Of a DNA stretch of 64,000 nucleotides, positions 61,680 to 64,000 are shown piece by piece. Made by a program: the position numbers and the translations under genes. Source of the stretch: Cristatella mucedo (lineage: Eukaryota; Bryozoa; Phylactolaemata; Cristatellidae); NCBI GenBank assembly GCA_009760855.2, contig WPIO01000032.1, forward strand, positions 3,355,001-3,419,000, in the 5' to 3' direction. Below the pieces are notes generated by a model that did no database searches, was not told the DNA's origin, and worked only from the letters and a program-made list of their open reading frames with translations. The stretch's first letter is position 1. Each line of letters starts with the position of its first letter.

Positions 61680-64000
61680 ATTATATGAATAGGCCGTTAT
61701 TTTCAGCCTCTGTCAGTAGTGTCAGTACCTACCACAACCTATAACTAAATTCGCCTCCAAAAACGTCATCTCGCACCAGAAATGAAGATTAAACCTTATA
61801 GGGCATTAATATCGCAGAAAATTCGGTTTTTAATCCACTAAAAATGAAATACTGCACTGTATTTAGGAATAAGGAACCACCAGAAGGCACCATTTGTACC
61901 ATGCAGCAACATCTGTAGCAAACGGTGCCAGGTGCCAATGGAATGAGCGACTAATTTTTGCCTCCCCTTCGGAAATAACCTCACGCTGACTAGTCTCCCA
62001 CGAACAAGACTTTAATGGGCTTACATAAAAGATACGTTACACTACCCTGCACCCTTATGAGCTCCAGAATTGTAATTTGAGTATTTGCTACAGCATTGTA
62101 TTTTGAGTATTTTTAAGGAGGTAAACCACTTCACTTTGCCCGGGCCACATGACCAGGTTACACATAGGACGGTCATGCCTGCCCCAAGGAGGATGTACGC
62201 AGCCCCTCTCCCCATTCCCCATTGCCAATTTCCGTGACACGGTCACCCGAAGCAGTGGGGAGCTCTTTAAAAGGCTTCTCAGTCCCTTTGCCTGTTTTTT
62301 TGCCACTATTCGTGTGGACGATGCATTTCGGCTTCAAAAAAACGTCTGTCGTGTCAGCTCCGGGAATTGGTTGTCCCTAACCTTGACCATTGCTAAGGAA
62401 GTGTCCAGGCCAAACGTTGACATGTTTTCCTTCAAAGCATTCCAAGCACATCTAGGTCATCCTACTGCATAGATGCCTAATGAGGCAAGAAAACATCTTC
62501 TGGCATCTGTCTGTTATTTCAGTCGCAGAGAAAAGGCAAACAAGGCAACCTCATTGAACATATTCTTGGCACTTCATAAGCAGGCAGAAATGTGGGTTTG
62601 CACCACTTGGACCAACACAGCATCCTGATCAAACTACTGCGACCAGGTGGGACATATTGTAGGCATGGAACTGGCAGGCTGCAATACTCAATGCTTACCA
62701 TAATTATTAAATAATTCACAAATATTTTCACAATCCCGTTCAAGCCAAACCCATTGTCAGTTAACAGTGATCAGTTCCTGTTCTTTTAAGCGATGAACAC
62801 CTAGGTCTCTTGCTACTAACCCCTGCCAATGAAGTTAACAATCTTCCACACAGACTGACAGCACACCCTAGTGACCAAAAAAAGACCTGGTCCGCCTAGG
62901 TCGTGTCAGATCACATCGTAATCCCAACTCCTAGATGATCTTGCTAGATAAGCAACCACTGACAAAAATGCAGTAAAATTCAGGGACATATATAACACAA
63001 GACGAGCCACAGCCGTTAGTTTGCATTTTGACAGCAAACATCTCACTCATCAATAAAGCTTTTCCAAGCCAGCAGCCTTTAATCCTCCATTCAGACGAGA
63101 CCAAACCAGCTGCCCTGGTGGTCCTGAGGCTCTCACAGGGCTAGCAAGGGATCTGGCACTGGCAGTCACAATCCTTAGTACAACAGGGCAGAATGCATAC
63201 CTCACCAATAATTCCAGATCATCAAACCTGTAATGGGGCAGAAGCATGCGTCCGGCCAATAACTCCAGGTCATCAAATGAGAGGCAGGCAAGGCAGGGTG
63301 CTCTCTAAGCAGGATATCGTTTGCACAGCTGACACATCACTGATTATGCCCAATGACTCAGCCTGGTCTAAAGTGTGAGGTGGAGTGCCAAAAGCAGGCG
63401 GCTGCCACCCCTAGACTAGTAACCAGCCTGCTGAAAGACAGCACCAAGACCTCGATTACCCACCCTAAAAGCAGAGCAGTCGTAGCCCCCCTCTATGGAG
63501 CATTAATTAGAGGAAGCAGTATACAATTCATAACTACGGTGAGAGGTTTTTTATCGGATAGCACAAAAAGGAGGGTGAGGTATAATGAGCAGGCATTCTC
63601 AGTACGCATTTACAAAGCTTTCATGACGATTACGTACATCTGCCTGTAAAAATGAGACTGTCACCAATACTTGAAAAGTACACCGTGCTGTCTAAGGTGC
63701 TGCACAACATGCTTGTTTGTGGGGCAGTCACTGTTAGGTATGGCAGTATACTTAACAGACTACCTCGCCGTTGGATAAGCAGCATCTGAAAACAGTGGTC
63801 GTCACTGGCCAGGCTGGCTTGCATGCATACATGTAATATGGGTACAGCTCGGTAAGTCGGCTTTGCTTGACAGGCAACCTTGACCTAGCAACAGATATGG
63901 CACTAACTACTTTAACAGTCTGAAAGACATGACTACCCATCGATTGTAAAGTCATGCACCAATCCACCACTTCGGAGATATGCATGCATTTAGGCCAATA
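61680..64000. other. No recognised feature; expected location of upstream DDAH-like exons or intron
   Basis: I searched the minus strand for the N-terminal half (VEDTAVV-like and GGD-like segments) without success. 63190-63290 contains a short duplicated motif (ATAA(T/C)TCCAG(A/G)TCATCAAA). Confidence 0.35.

Overview
The window is nuclear DNA of an animal, almost certainly an invertebrate. Genes are split by introns with GT-AG boundaries and the standard code fits every exon. The first exon of one gene sits in a CpG-rich island. Most of the remaining sequence is non-LTR retrotransposon debris, tRNA-derived SINEs, DNA-transposon relics and microsatellites. A repeat-rich lophotrochozoan or flatworm-type genome would fit, but the sequence does not prove the phylum.

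Three conserved genes can be reconstructed. (1) Minus strand, about 15.85-21.35 kb: homologue of human C9orf78 / yeast Tls1, a spliceosome-associated protein. Six exons join in phase; the C-terminal exon was not found. (2) Plus strand, 30,536-50,567: a complete seven-exon SLC16 monocarboxylate-transporter-like gene. It encodes a predicted 615-residue protein with both family signatures and the substrate/proton-coupling Lys, Asp and Arg retained. (3) Minus strand, 54,442-61,369 and continuing upstream: the C-terminal three exons of a dimethylarginine dimethylaminohydrolase (DDAH)-like gene. The residue aligned with the catalytic cysteine is serine. The first two genes are divergently arranged; the transporter and the DDAH-like gene converge. 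I see no functional link between the three.

Region by region: 0-9 kb holds an AT microsatellite, GC-rich sequence with an LTR-like block, a recent 216-bp tandem duplication and L2-type LINE pieces. 9.44-11.51 kb is a decayed hAT transposase related to ZMYM1-type proteins. 12.3-13.4 kb is a LINE 3' end carrying an expanded GA microsatellite. 13.5-21.4 kb contains the Tls1 gene and a Tc1-like transposase relic. 22-26.3 kb is dominated by a nearly full-length minus-strand L2-clade LINE. 26.3-29.8 kb is mostly AT-rich and unassigned. 29.8-31.9 kb is the CpG island. 31-50 kb is the transporter gene with LINEs and SINEs in its long introns. 50-54 kb is intergenic. 54-61.4 kb is the DDAH-like gene, also full of LINE copies. 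61.7-64 kb has no recognised feature.

The clearest system-level signal is a LINE/SINE partnership. One tRNA-headed SINE family carries almost the same 3' tail as the resident L2-clade LINE, a short hairpin-like block ending in a simple repeat, as expected if the LINE machinery copied the SINE. A second tRNA-headed SINE family has a different 3' end. Two nested insertions with target-site duplications are readable directly.
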